Positions 49,701 to 61,563 are shown, numbered from the stretch's first letter. The stretch: 64,000 nt of DNA from Mangifera indica (GCF_011075055.1 NC_058143.1:16504930-16568929), one strand, 5' to 3'. Notes: generated by a model not told the origin, from the letters alone. Numbers and translations: made by a program.

Positions 49701-49927
49701 TCATCGGAATGGGAAGCTTCCTTAACATATTATGTGTCCATGCAAATGGAAGCCTTTTCTCTGACACTTTGAACCATAGTCACCTGGACAAGTACTATCA
49801 CACAATGACAGTGGTTGGTTACATCAATTTTTGTAGCAGTTTTTTCATTTCAACAATCTATACGAGGGATGAAGGTAGGGTAGCAGTGGATGAGATCATA
49901 CAAACACCTGATGCTGATCCAGTTTAA
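46764..49927 (+). CDS. NPF (NRT1/PTR family) transporter copy F, complete 4-exon gene (558 aa)
   Basis: Exons are 46764-46905, 48227-48438, 48514-49016 and 49108-49927 (142+212+503+820 = 559 codons with stop). All borders are GT-AG, with intron 1 extended to 1321 bases. The length suits the NPF family (about 550-620 aa). Exon 3 encodes GVVLLAVGEPGLKTF, then an FADQL stretch that matches the family's FGADQF, followed by a basic loop (RVQARRRMWW). Exon 4 encodes RLCTVREVQEIK, a PLWINFLVLG helix and MSIFWLAPQFILLG. Further on come GMGSFLNILC and LDKYYHTMTVVGYINF, ending in an acidic tail. The expected ExxE[K/R] motif of helix 1 is not visible around the exon 1-2 junction (ALFVAGLLFSYNFVD). The exon 3 donor is preceded by GG instead of AG, changing one residue. 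Substrate unknown; membrane location follows from the family. Confidence 0.8.
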
Positions 49928-50449
49928 TCAAAACTTTATTAGCTAATTATGTTTATTCATTTTTGGTTGATGAATTTGTTCACTCTTTGCTCTTGTAACT
50001 TAGTTTACATGCACGAATGATGTCTGTTTATGTTATAAATTTTCATTTATTAACTCATCTTACCATTTTTTTTTATGTAACAGAAATTGCATCAGTTTGA
50101 TGGTTGATGAACAAAATTTCATTTCATTTTGTTTTGAGATTAGTGGAACTCTGCGGTAATTATGGTAAGCTCTACGGGTGGATGCTTTGTCTGTCTTCTG
50201 ACATGGGTAACGCGGGGGTGGATAACATTTTTCCATCCAAGATTTAGTCTTAAAACAATTTTTTTACTTTTAATTTATATAAATAATTTTTTTATCCAAA
50301 CTCAAACTCTATTTAAGGGTATAATAGTAATTTCAATTTATACTAATTTTAATAATTAAAAAAAACAAAATTTTATTTTAATAATTAAACAAACATTGCT
50401 ATTTATACTTGATATTCCGGTAAAAAAATATTCAAATCATATATTAATT
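49928..50449. other. 3' flank of copy F, no gene seen
   Basis: Contains one of four copies of the 'cattttgttttgagattagtgg' repeat (50080-50230), collinear with 55830-55990 behind copy G. The repeat is part of the tandem NPF unit's 3' flank. Confidence 0.45.
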
Positions 50450-51300
50450 TTAAAGTCTTAATCTTCCGAAATTATACTTTGCTTTTTGATAAATTTTTTC
50501 TAAATTTTTTATGCAAGATTTGATGAAACTTCGTGTTTAATTATAGACTTATCGTCATAGCTACTAATTTTTTTCTCTAATTATAGACTTTTATAATTTA
50601 AATTAGACAATTACCTTTGAACATATTTGTGGATATTATATCAGTGTTATTAAATTTTTTAGTTTAATTTTTGTTAGACAGATTTAAAAAGAAGATAATT
50701 CAGAAAAATTAATTTTGATCCAAAAAAACACCACAAAAGTTGCTCACTACTAAGTAACATCTTTTTCTTGTTTAATTTTTATTATTTCTCTTGGTTAGGG
50801 TTTGGATATTACATAAATAATTTGTAATTAGTTCACATTATTTAATGATTTGTAATTAGTTCATCCTATTAATAATTTTTTTCGACTTTGTGTTACTCTC
50901 TTATAAATGGTTGTCCCACTTTTTATTTTTACAATTTGAATCAAATATATACATAACAAATGAAATAAAGTTACCCCTTAGACACATATGTAAGTCAATG
51001 AAAATTGGTAAGTTTGCAAGTAATACTACTGTGAATTTGTGATTACTAAAGCATGTGATAATATTAGTTTTATCTTGAATTGTCACTTATTTTCAGTTTA
51101 TTTTTTTTTTAAATAATTATCTAGGTTATTATTTTTGAATTAAAACAAAAATTCATGATATTAATAAGGTAATCTCATTTTCATGTGACAGGATATAAAT
51201 TTAATTTTTTGATTTAAACTTTGAACAAGAAAAAAACAAACTTTAATCTTTTCAATAAAAAAAGTTGGATACGACCAAACGTTATTACCTCTATGTAACA
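50450..51300. repeat. Orphan GSTU upstream module
   Basis: 50450-50980 matches 56480-56970 and 62280-62700, which lie upstream of GSTU genes 2 and 3. 51090-51300 matches the part immediately upstream of the GSTU exons ('caaactttaatcttttcaat', 'ttattacctc'). No GST exon follows. Confidence 0.55.
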
Positions 51301-51354
51301 GAAATTGCATTGGGCTGATGATAGGGTGAACGCATTTTTGTTTCATTTTGTTTT

Positions 51355-51515
51355 AGCCAAAAAGAATATATTGTATTAAGTTTTAGTTAAATCTTAAAAA
51401 TATATCTGTGATAGTTTAAAAATTTTAATATTTATTTATAATTTAATTATTATTAAAATTTTCTATTAAAGACAAATATTTGGTATATCTCACAATGAAA
51501 AATAGTCGTTTGGCC
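51355..51515. mobile_element. 161-bp MULE-type insertion with 9-bp TSD
   Basis: The element starts AGCCAAAAAG and ends, inverted, GGCCAAACGAC. It is flanked by a perfect 9-bp duplication TTTTGTTTT (51346-51354 and 51516-51524). It interrupts a repeat whose uninterrupted form reads 'cattttgttttgagatt' at 50120 and 55870. A 9-bp duplication fits Mutator-like elements. There is no coding capacity. Confidence 0.8.
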
Positions 51516-51589
51516 TTTTGTTTTCTCCAGATTCGTGGAACTGTCTGCAGTAATTCCGGTGGGCTCTCCATGTAGATGCCGTGTTTCCG

Positions 51590-51870
51590 TGTCTAAATAT
51601 AATTTCTTCGAGCTACTGCTTACAGAGAGCTAATTTTCCACGTTGCACGACGTCGGTAGCTTCTAATGTGAACTGTTGAGACAAGTCAAAGTGCCATGTC
51701 ACTACTCAAGCAAGTTAAAGCCACGCCCAGCTACAGATTAATATTTAAAGAGTAAAACAACATTTTCCCATCCAAGAGTTGGCTTGGAAAACATTTTTTT
51801 TATATTTTTCAATCAAAATTAAACTCTGTTTTTTTACCATTAATTAATATAAATAATATTTTTTATTTAA
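51590..51870. repeat. Copy of 45080-45330
   Basis: Nearly identical stretch including 'cttcgagctactgcttacagag', 'cacgttgcacgac' and 'aagttaaagccacg'. A third, more diverged partial copy is at 45640-45740. Function unknown. Confidence 0.6.
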
Positions 51871-53527
51871 AATCAAACTCTACTAAAACAAATTACCACC
51901 GTAAAGACAGATCAATATTTTTATTATTTATTAATTTCAAAAAGAATAAAAGAAGTTTTTCTATCAGACCCATAATTGGTAAAAAAAATTCTTAAGCAAT
52001 TTCAACATTCATTGATTTTAAAAGGTTTGAAAATTAGAAGCGATGTTTTCAAACTCCCATGTCTTTGATGTTCCAGGTTTGCGCAATCGGAAAAAAATTT
52101 TATTAATTTTTTCAATGCATCCGTCAATTTCTGCCCGGGAAATGGACAGGGACTTTGCCTTTTTTCAACTCATGCGTATAATAAGTCTATAAAGGGCTCG
52201 AATCTTCGCTGGCATGAATGAAACATGTCCTATCAGAATTGTTAAATGGAGGTGCTGTCATTCTACGTTCAAAGAGACGTCATTACTAAAACGTCATGGT
52301 GACCTCACCCATACAAACATTATTGATGCGTTTTATATTATATCATAAATAATATTGTACAAATAAATAATATAAATAATTTTATGATAAATAATTATAT
52401 ATCATAATATAATTGAATAATTTAAAATTAAAGATAAAATAATATTTAATTATATGATGACATATCATTATTTATATATAAAATTATATATATTGTTTAT
52501 GAATAATTTAAATTTTATACTAAAAATTATTAGACTTATTTATTATTATGGTCAAAAGACTTATTCTCAAACGAAGTTTAATGTATTTCAAAACTTTCAT
52601 ATATAAGATTTTAAAAACTCAAATATTTATTATTTCATTAAAATTCTCAAACAAAATTAAAGGTAAAATTATTATTTTACAAAAAAATAAAAAAAAGCTG
52701 CAATCTCATTTACCTTTTTAATTTAAAAAATTAATAATTTTTCTCATCTAAAAGTTTAAAAAGTTATCAATTTCTCATAGTTTTTTTTTCTGACAATTTA
52801 CCTCTTATATTACATGTTATATCAACATTGATAATAGAAAATTATCAAATTTTTTTATTATTTAATAGATCAAACAAAATAATATCAATAATAAAAAAAA
52901 TTATCAAAATAATATTTTGATACTTAAACAAACGCCCCTCACTCTTATCTTGAATTGCCACTTATTTTCAATTTGTTTATTTTTATTTTTTATAATTATT
53001 TATGTTCTCATTTCTGAATTAAAAAAAATATATTAATAGGCTAATCTCATTTTTATGTGATTGAATACAAATATAAATTTTTTTGATTTAAACTTTGAAT
53101 AAGTATAGTGAACAAGAAAATATAACTGGAGAACAATTCAAACTTCTTCTTGCTATATTTTATCTGCAAGACAAAACTTGGCTTATGTAGCCATTACAAG
53201 GGAAGTCTAAAAAACTAAATTCAAAACAATATTAAATATAACATTACATTTTTCAGATAATTCAATTTAATTAAAAGACTATTGATTCTTTCAGAATATT
53301 AAACTTTGACTAATTGAAACTTTTTGACCAATGCAATTTGGTTTAGAGTTCAACATAACTTTGGTATCTAATTAATTAAGCTTAAGTTTTCCAGACGAAG
53401 AAGAGTGGAAATTTTGTCCAAATAGTCGTCTCCTTCACTTTACTCTCTTTATTCCTTTTTCCTTCACAAATAATTGGACACGTCCATATATTGCCCAAAC
53501 AACCATTAAACTAAGACAAATTAATAT
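51871..53527. repeat. NPF upstream block remnant and GST-type repeat before copy G
   Basis: 52190-52330 resembles the NPF upstream block ('ggcatgaatgaaac', 'acgtcatggtgacctcac'). 52405-53120 is the partner of 30135-30870. 53440-53520 holds the 'cacaaataattggac' element also found upstream of copies A and D. No gene seen. Confidence 0.5.
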
Positions 53528-53534
53528 TATATAA
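53528..53534 (+). promoter_or_regulatory. Putative TATA box of NPF copy G
   Basis: TATATAA lies 47 bases before the ATG. It is at a similar place to the TATAAAA of copy F relative to the conserved leader. Confidence 0.4.
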
Positions 53535-53574
53535 GGTTTCTTAACTGAGAAGTGAATCTAAACAGTTAGCCAAA

Positions 53575-55685
53575 ATGATCCCAAAGAATGAGCTGTTAAA
53601 CTTGAAATTTCATAACTCCTTCAATGCCCTAATATTTTCCTTATTTACCTCCAGTTTCATGTCCTGGTTCCGCTATAACATTTGTTTTTGCAAGGCAGCT
53701 GGGTTTGCTTCAGGTAACTTCTGCCATCAAATCGTCATTTTTTTAGTTATAGTTTTTAATTCAAGTAGTTGCATTTTTAATAGTTTAGTGGTTGTGCAGT
53801 TATGATTTTTATCATTAAAATTTAAATATAATTAAATAACAATGCTTGCAGTTTAATCATAAAGATAATTCTGTGAGTCGTTCTGTAACTGTAACCTGTT
53901 CTCTCTTTTTTTTTTTTTCAAAAAACTTAAAGTCGAATGAGGTTTAGTCATGACTGATTCCACTCATTTAACGGTTTTTTGATTTCAAGGCTTGGTGTTC
54001 AGCTACAAGTTTGTGGACTTGGCTGTACTGCAAGTCTTAATAACGTACTTCATAAACTCGAGCAATTATAATCTCAGGAAAGCTGCAGCATTTGTGAATA
54101 TTCAGGAGGGGCTATCAGCTTCACTTGAATTCATCTACAATAAATATGTTTTTCTGAGTCACCTCAAACTCATCATATGTTCAGCGGTCTCCTTCATTTG
54201 TGTAAGTAAATATGTTTAATTTCCATTAGTTAATCCAGAATCAAGAAACCAAAAATTGTTGAATTGTTTTCTGCAGGGATTGTTGTTTCTGTACTTTCCA
54301 GAGTCAAAGACTGACATATTCAACATAATTGGAGTGGTTCTGTTAGCAGTGGGTGAACCCGGATTGAAGACTTTCTTGATGGCATTTTTTGCTGATCAGC
54401 TGAGAGCCCAGGAACAGAAACCATACGTAAATGAGGATCGAGTGCAGGCTCGAAGGAGGATGTGGTGGCTTGTTGCCTGGTTTTGCAGTGCAGCAGCCGT
54501 ATTCTTTGTGTACAACGCCTCATGCCCAGAAACTTTCATTATTTCAGCATTAATCATGGGGAGCACTCTGATCTTGTTCTTATCGGGTATCGATGTTTAT
54601 CATTGCAAAGAATCAGCTGGCCGTGGCAGGCGATTATCTATTTTCTCTGTTGTCAAGGCCTCCATACTGAAATGGAGGCTCGATGATCCCACTTCCCCAA
54701 ATCAGTTCTTTGGTAATGATGGAAATCAATTATGTTTGTCTCCTCGAATCAAATTCCTCAGGTATATCTTTTGTCTCCATTCTTTTTTGGTAAACGTTGT
54801 CGGTTGAACTAGATATGAAGTGTGAACATGAATAACATTACAAAATTCCTGAACTGCAGAAGGCTAGACAAATCTGCCATTGTAGAGTCCTCCAATCTTA
54901 GCCCAGAAGAACAACGAAACGCGGGAAGGCTTTGCACTGTGAGAGAGGTAAAGGAGATCAAACTTCTCTTTAAAATGATTCCCCTGTGGATCAACTTCGT
55001 TGTTTTGGGTTTGTTAGTGTCAACGGGGGATACCTTTTTCCCTGAGCAGGGAAACAACCTGAATGATGATGCAGATTTATGTACTGTTTTGCTTATAATT
55101 CGATCCATTTCGCCAATAATTCTGGGCTTTCTGTTGAAGTTAGTTGTTCGTAACTGGGATACAAAAACTAAGAAACAAGCTCAAATTTTGAAAATTTGGG
55201 CTGGAATGATGCTCTCTGTCTTCTGCTGTGCTGTTGCCTGGCGCGTTGAAGTTCACCGGTTGAATATAGTCAACAAAGAAGGATTACAATATAAGCCTGA
55301 TGACGTGATTCCGATGAGCATCTTCTGGCTAGCTCCACAGTTCATCCTTTTAGGTCTTACGCAAGCCCTTGCCTCTGATGGGTTGAATGAATTTGTGACT
55401 TATGAGTTCCCAGAATCGACGCAGAAATACGTAAAATCAATCAATGAGTTTGTCATCGGGATCGGAAGCTTCCTTAACATATTATGTGTCCATGCAAATG
55501 GAAGCCTTTTCTCTGACACTTTGAACCTTAGTCGCCTGGACAAGTACTACAAGACATTGACAGTGGTTAGTTTCATCAATTTTTGCAGCTGTTTCTTATT
55601 CATTTCAACTATTTATGCAAGCAATGAAGGCAGGGTAGCAGTAGATGAGTTCTTACAAACATCTGATGCTGCTGATGCAGTTTGA
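53575..55685 (+). CDS. NPF (NRT1/PTR family) transporter copy G, complete 4-exon gene (553 aa)
   Basis: Exons are 53575-53713, 53990-54201, 54277-54761 and 54860-55685 (139+212+485+826 = 554 codons with stop), all with GT-AG borders. Exon 1 starts MIPKNELLNLKFHN, right after the conserved 'gttagccaaa'. Around residues 136-159 it reads GVVLLAVGEPGLKTF then FADQL, matching the family's GLxLLAxGxGGxK and FGADQF signatures. Exon 4 carries RLCTVREVKEIK, PLWINFVVLGLL, WLAPQFILLGLTQ and GIGSFLNILC, then a last helix and an acidic tail. Compared with copy F, exon 3 lacks six residues (TALQKF). The helix 1 ExxE[K/R] motif is not seen. It is probably a plasma- or endomembrane protein by family; the substrate cannot be inferred. 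It is the most compact and best preserved of the seven NPF copies. Confidence 0.85.
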
Positions 55686-56469
55686 TCAGAACTTTATTAG
55701 CTAATTATGTTTTATTCATTCATTTTTGGTTGATTAATTTGGTCTTGTAACTTAGTTTACATGCGCGAATGATGTCTGTTTAAGTTCTAAATTTTCATTT
55801 ATTAACTGATCTTAGCATTTATTTTTTTATGTAACAAAAATTGCATCAGTTTGATGAACAAATTTTTATTTCATTTTGTTTTGAGATTAGTGGAACTCTG
55901 CAGTAATTATGGTAGGCTCTACGAGTTGATGCTTTGTCTGTCTTCCGATATGGGTAATGAGGGAGTAAATAACATTTTTCCATCCAAGATTTGGTCTAAA
56001 AACACTGTTTTATTCATAGTTTACATAAATAATATTTTTTTACTAATTTTAATAATAAAAACAACAACAAATTTCTATTAAACTCAATTATTTTAAATAT
56101 AACAATTTAATCTTTAAAAAACACTATTGCATTTTATTTAATTCTTGGGGAGTAAAAGCACCTAAAAACCCTTTAAAATTTTCCAATAACTCCAAAAATT
56201 TTTAAAGAGTCAAGATATTTTTAAAAATTATAATTTATCTTCTAATATATGATTATATGAGAAATACACCTCTTTCTGTTAAAAAAGAAGAAAAACAGAT
56301 GAGAATGAAAAAGAAAAAAATAAGTGATATATAATTTAGATATTTAAAAAATTATTTTTAAAATTTGTTAATTTAGGATTATATGATAATTTTGAATAAT
56401 AAAATAGTAGAAATAAAATAGTAATTTCACTCTTTTATACTATTAACCAAGTTTAATTTTGGGTAAAAC
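55686..56469. other. 3' flank of copy G, no gene seen
   Basis: Includes the fourth copy of the 'cattttgttttgagattagtgg' repeat (55835-55990), uninterrupted. The remainder is AT-rich. Confidence 0.45.
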
Positions 56470-57919
56470 ATAGCTATTTATACTTAATATTTGGGTAAAA
56501 AAATATTCAAATCATATATTAATTTTAAAGTCTTAATCTTCCAAAATTAAACTTTGCTTTCCCATAAATTTTTTCTAAATTTTTTTATGCAGGATTGGAT
56601 GAAACTTCTTGTTTAATTATAGACTTATCGTCATGGATACTAATTTTTTTTCTCTAATTATAGACTTTTGTAATTAAAATTAGACAATTACCTTTGAACA
56701 TATTTGTGGATGTTATATTAGTATTATTGAATTTTTTAGTTTGATTTTTATTAGACAGATATAAAAAGAAGATAATTTAGAAAAATTAATTTTGACCCAA
56801 ACAACACCGCAAAAATTGCTCACCACTAAATAATATATTTTTCTTGTTTAATTTTTATTATTTCTCTTTATTAGGTTTTGGATATTACATAAATAATTTG
56901 TAATTAGTTTATATTATCTAATGATTTGTAATTAGTTTATCCTATTAATAATTTTTTTCGACTTTGATGTCTATCAATAAAAATTAGTGAGTTCGCAAGT
57001 GGTGCTTTCACAATTAATAAAACATGTGATAATGTTCTAGGGAGTGTTTGATATGGATAATGTTTTATTAGCAAAATTAAAAATTATTTTAAAAAATAAA
57101 TTACTCTAATCAAGATTATTGAATATAAATTATTACTATATTTAATAAAATTTAGTGAAAATGATATATGCAAATAATTATTATATTTGGTCATAGATAA
57201 TAAAAGAATACTAGTATATTATTTTACTTAAAAACTCTTATATAAAATTATTTTAAAATATTTTTATGTTATTAGTTATATTAATTAAAAATAATATTAT
57301 TTTTATTCTAAAAAACTTAATAAATAAGGATATAGTTATAATAAAATTTAGAATACTTAAAATAATATAATATAAGTAATAAAAGATCGATTAATAAAAT
57401 TTGTTAAATTTTTTTTTAACAATTATCTAAGTTATCAATTTTGATTAAAAGGAATTTTCTTAGTGTTAACATATTAATATCATTTTTGTGTATTAGAATA
57501 CAAATTTGATTTTTTTTAAATTTAATTTTTGAATAAGAGAAAAATACTTTAATTTTTTTAATAAAACAGTTTGTTACGTTACCTCTAAATGTTATTATCT
57601 CATTTAATAACCTATATTAATGTTTGAAAGTTACACCGTCAACTACGTCATTCAAACGGCAAGGAAAACAAAGTTGCAAACGTACGTAAAACCTTCTTCT
57701 TGGTAGAATAATGTGTAAGTCCGCACACCAAATTTGACTTCACTCAATTCATGGAAATTAAGTGCATGAATCGGACGAGTAGTTTCAATCATCTGAATTA
57801 GAATATTCTTTATGTCCCTTTTCAAAATGTGAACACAAAGAAATATGACCCAATAATTGAATAAATAAATAAATATAGAGACTCTCTATTAGGGGGAGAG
57901 ACTTCGAATCTAAACAACA
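56470..57919 (+). promoter_or_regulatory. GSTU gene 2 upstream region
   Basis: Collinear with 62280-63614 before GSTU gene 3, with the last 500 bases also matching 30700-31197. The TATA-like element at 57874-57880 is TATAGAG, weaker than the TATATAAA at the same place in gene 3. The leader 'ggggagagacttcgaatct' directly precedes the ATG in both. Confidence 0.5.
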
Positions 57920-59128
57920 ATGGAGGAATTGAAGTTACATAGCGTTTGGTCAAGCGGTTATGGCTACAGAGTGATATGTGCACTGAAACTGAAGGGGGTT
58001 GACTACGAGTACATAGAAGAAGATCTTTCTAACAAGAGTGAATTGCTCTTGGAGTACAACCCTGTTTACAAGAAAATCCCAGTTCTTGTTCATGGAGGAA
58101 AACCAATCGCCGAGTCCCTTGTCATCCTTGAATATATTGAAGAAACATGGCCTCAGAATCCATTGCTGCCAACCGATGCTTATGAGAAAGCCATAGCTCG
58201 CTTCTGGATTCAATATGGAGAAGACAAGGTAATTTAACTCACCTCTCTTTTTGTTTTTTATTATAATTTATTTGCATTAAAATCAAGTTGCCAAAAAACT
58301 TGCTCTAATAGTTTATTTTGACACATTGCTAGTATTCTTGTGTCACTAAAGATAACAATGGGATAGATAGAGATTAAATACTTTAATACCCGTTTTCGTT
58401 CCTATAAGAAAAAATCTATTCTCTTCTTCATCCCATTCCTAAATACAAGGATGACGGAGAATCTCTATTGTACACCCCCTTCTCCCCTCCCCACTCCCCT
58501 CAAAGGAAAAATTCTCTTCCCTTCCTCTCCTTCGCTAGAAAGTTTGTGGAGTGTATATAAAAGGGGATGACATGGGGAAGAGATGAGCCAAAGATGGGAT
58601 GGTTTGGGGATATATTTATCCCTATACCATCATTGTATTTATTAAAGAATCTCTTTCCCCTTCAGAGAGGGGTGGATTGGAGACCCAATTTCATGGACTG
58701 AATTACTATCTCTTTCTGTAACTAATTCAAATGCTGAAACTAAACAATCATATGGGAATTGGAACCAGCATACTATTCTCTTCTCAGTTTTCCGAAGCAG
58801 TGGAGCGGAGCAAGAGAAGGCAGCAGAAGAAGTATTGGAAGTGCTAAAAGTCTTGGAAGAACAAGGCCTTGGAGAAAAAAAATTCTTCGGTGGGGATTCC
58901 ATTAATCTGGTTGACATTACATATGGCTGGCTGCCTCTCTGGTTTGAGACGATTCAACAAGTGATTGGAATAAAATTGCTGGAACCAAACAGTTTCCCCC
59001 GGTTGCATGCCTGGCTTAACAATTTCAAGGAAGTTCCTGTCATCAAACAAAATCTTCCTGATCCTGACAAACTCTTGGCTTATATTAACAACAAAAGGAA
59101 GAAGTTTGTTGCAGAACAAACCCATTGA
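57920..59128 (+). CDS. Tau-class glutathione S-transferase, gene 2 (222 aa)
   Basis: Exon 1 is 57920-58228 (103 codons, ending AAG/gtaatt). Exon 2 is probably 58769-59128 (119 codons plus stop), giving 222 aa, the usual GSTU size. The acceptor 'aaccag/cat' was chosen because it keeps phase 0 and the usual spacing to EQEKA. An AG at 58668-58669 would also keep phase but adds 33 residues. The N-terminal thioredoxin-like domain has [10 protein letters not shown] (catalytic Ser at 12; the usual next Pro is Gly), [10 protein letters not shown], and [14 protein letters not shown], the E-S pair for glutathione. The helical domain has [32 protein letters not shown] and [12 protein letters not shown]. 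It should catalyse glutathione conjugation of xenobiotics or act in stress response in the cytosol. The intron holds a purine-rich stretch but no gene. Confidence 0.85.
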
Positions 59129-59613
59129 TGTTGCAGACTTATGAAGATTTATATTTCTAAATATTGTAGGACTTTCGTATTCTTATTATTTTGGTTTGCA
59201 TTTGTCTGCACTCCTTGGTTGTTATCTTTACAGATGCCTGAAAGCAAAAAGGATAATTTTCTCGATGGACTTTTCTATTGGGATCAGGGGATAGTAAAAC
59301 TGAATAACATAGGGTTAAGTCACATGATTGATTTTTCAGAAAATTTTCTGCCCGTGGGCAAACATTATTGTTGTTTTCAATTTGATAAAACCGGATGAAC
59401 GTGGGTATGTTATAATCGATTTTGTTGAATGTCTCTTGCACTCTTTAAATAAAACCTAACTTATAATGATGTAAGTGTAAATTTTGAGTTTACTAGTTTA
59501 ATAAATTATTATAAATAGAGATTATGTCTCATTTCCCAAAACAATTACAATAAATTATTCGTTAAAATATTACCTTTTGAGAGTGTATGGAGAAAGCAAA
59601 CTAGTTTTATTAT
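59129..59613. other. 3' flank of GSTU gene 2, no gene seen
   Basis: An open frame at 59141-59398 immediately after the GST stop is probably 3' UTR and flank. It matches no family I know. Confidence 0.4.
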
Positions 59614-60608
59614 GGGAGAAGGACTATTTCCCACCCAACTTTTGATGCGTTTTCAAATTACCACCCACGGCAGATGAAAATCCAGTTTTCCCACCCGTGA
59701 GCTGTTAAAATGGATGATTTCTGTTTGCATAAGGGTAAAATGTCTATTTTACCCTTGTTAGATGAAATGACAAAAATACCCTTCAATTTAATTTCCCAAA
59801 ATTGATGTGAGAGTTTTACCATTCACCCCCCTTAGGTTTTAGAAACTAACATTTTCATCTTACCTAAAGTTTTTAAACTTTAAAAACTAACATTTTCACC
59901 CTCAAACCTAGGGTTTCCATATTTTTCAAAATACAGCCGCCCCCCATAACTTTCAAAATTGGCATTTCACCCCCCATTCTTCAACTTCATCTCCCGACGT
60001 CTTCTTCGGCGTCGTGACCGGCCTCCTCCTTCTCCTGGTGCGATGGCGGTGGTGCGACGAAGAGACGGAGATCTCTTCGTCGCTCGTCGTCCAGATCTGG
60101 GAGATCGGTTTCAAACTTCGTTCATCGTCCAGATCTAGGAGATCGCTCGACGAAGGTCTTTCTTCTTCTCTCTTCGTCGCTCGTTGCATCTGGAAGACTC
60201 GACGACGAAGGATGACTCGTCTGTTCTTCCAGATCTGGACGACGCTTCGTTGTCCAGATCTGGGCGACGAAGGGTCGTCCTTCGTCGTCCTTTGTAGTCG
60301 GAGATGGGAGATCGATCGAATACGTCGGCCGTCGATGGTGGCTGGAGAAGGAAGCAAACCCTAAGGGTGAAATCTAAACTTTTCAAACTTTGAGGATGGG
60401 TTAGTTATTAGTTTTTAAAACCTGGAGGGGGGAAACGGTAAAATTTTAAAGTTTTAAGGTTTTAAATAGCAAATGACGATTTTGCCCCTGTCCCTAACTG
60501 AAAAATTGGATGGCAGTTTGATCACGGGTGAGAAAACTGGATTTTCATCTGTCGTGGGTGGCAATTTGAGAACGCATCAAAAGTTGGGTGGGAAATAGTC
60601 CTTCTCCC
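59614..60608. mobile_element. MULE-type element, 995 bp, possible gene-fragment carrier
   Basis: The terminal inverted repeats are about 84 bp (59614-59697, with its inverse at the right end to 60608). They start GGGAGAAGGACTATTTCCCA and have only a few mismatches. There is a perfect 9-bp target duplication TTTTATTAT (59605-59613 and 60609-60617). Long TIRs with a 9-bp TSD are the Mutator-like signature. The middle (59990-60360) is much richer in G and C than its surroundings and contains several CCAGATCTGG-type palindromes with CGTC/GACG-rich spacers. This would suit captured gene sequence (Pack-MULE), but the source is not recognised. The open frames in the middle, on both strands, are Arg/Ser-rich and look like composition effects. 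Confidence 0.9.
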
Positions 60609-60617
60609 TTTTATTAT

Positions 60618-61053
60618 ATCGATAGTTGAATATAATACATTAGATTTATTCTACATCAATTATAATGCATTAGATTTGTCTGAATCTCTAAATTTTCTAG
60701 TTGTATGTATTTTATACCTTGCATATATATAAGACTTTGTTATGGATTAATTGCTTAATTGTATGAATGTTATCTATGAATTTATATAATTAATCTAATA
60801 TGATTATGATGTAGATGGAGGTAACCTTCAAATTTTCACATAATATTACTTCTTTTTTTTTTTTTTTTTTTCTGGTCTTGGATTAATCAAGTAAGGATAT
60901 GGAATCTAACCATACAAACAAGCTGAATAATTGCAAATTTGCTTGGCCCAGAAGAAACAACTTGATCTTAATTGCAATACGATTGCAAATTTCCTTGGCC
61001 CAAAACAAAACATATTAAAATGGTCTTTAATTATCTTGTCAATCTCATTTAAC
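60618..61053. other. Intergenic, no gene seen
   Basis: AT-rich, with a poly-T run at 60852-60870 and a short direct repeat ('ttgcaaatttgcttggccca' and 'ttgcaaatttccttggccca', about 60 bases apart). Confidence 0.4.
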
Positions 61054-61168
61054 TTAAAGCTCATTTAGCCGCAGAGTGATATGGGCACTGAAATTGAAGG
61101 GTGTTGAATACGAGCACATAGAAGAAAACTTACCATTCAAGTCTGAGTTGCTGTTGAAGTACAATCCT
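61054..61168 (+). pseudogene. Tau-class GST exon 1 fragment
   Basis: Reads [20 protein letters not shown] then [16 protein letters not shown] without interruption. It corresponds to about residues 13-50 of the GSTU genes here. It starts after the catalytic Ser region and breaks off exactly where the MULE-like repeat (copy of 43750) begins. It is closest to, but distinct from, the three GSTU exon 1 copies (for example LPFKSE in place of LSNKSE), so it comes from another family member. Confidence 0.8.
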
Positions 61169-61563
61169 ATCTCCCTCCCAGTCTCTCTCGTCCCTCTCCC
61201 TGTCCCTCTCCCTGGCTAGCTTTGTCATACATAAAAATAAAATCGTTTTTGTTTGAGACAAAGACAAAATCATCTTTGTTTTAAACGAATGCCTTCGTTC
61301 ATTAATTAATTAATTAACATTTAAGCATTTCCCCAAGGGCTCGGGAACAAACCTTCTTCATTGTAGAAAAATTTGTTCACCTGCTTGAAGGGCTTTTAAC
61401 TTGATTGTGTGTACCTTTGAAATTATGTCAAATAAACCATTCAACTTCTTCTGAAGAAGCTATGTGGATTGAAAATTGATGCTTCCAGACAGAACACCAG
61501 TGAGAATAATTTATTGGAACTACTATTAAGAAACTTGTTTAATTTATTGGAGCCATTATTTTG

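Noticed and set aside
58670..58768. Longer exon 2 for GSTU gene 2 starting at the AG at 58668-58669
   Set aside because: It is in frame but would insert 33 residues where tau GSTs have none. The acceptor at 58767-58768 gives the normal length. Kept only as an alternative.
59953..60386. Arg/Ser-rich open frames on both strands in the MULE
   Set aside because: Overlapping open frames on both strands come from GC-rich repetitive sequence. No start context, splice structure or family match.
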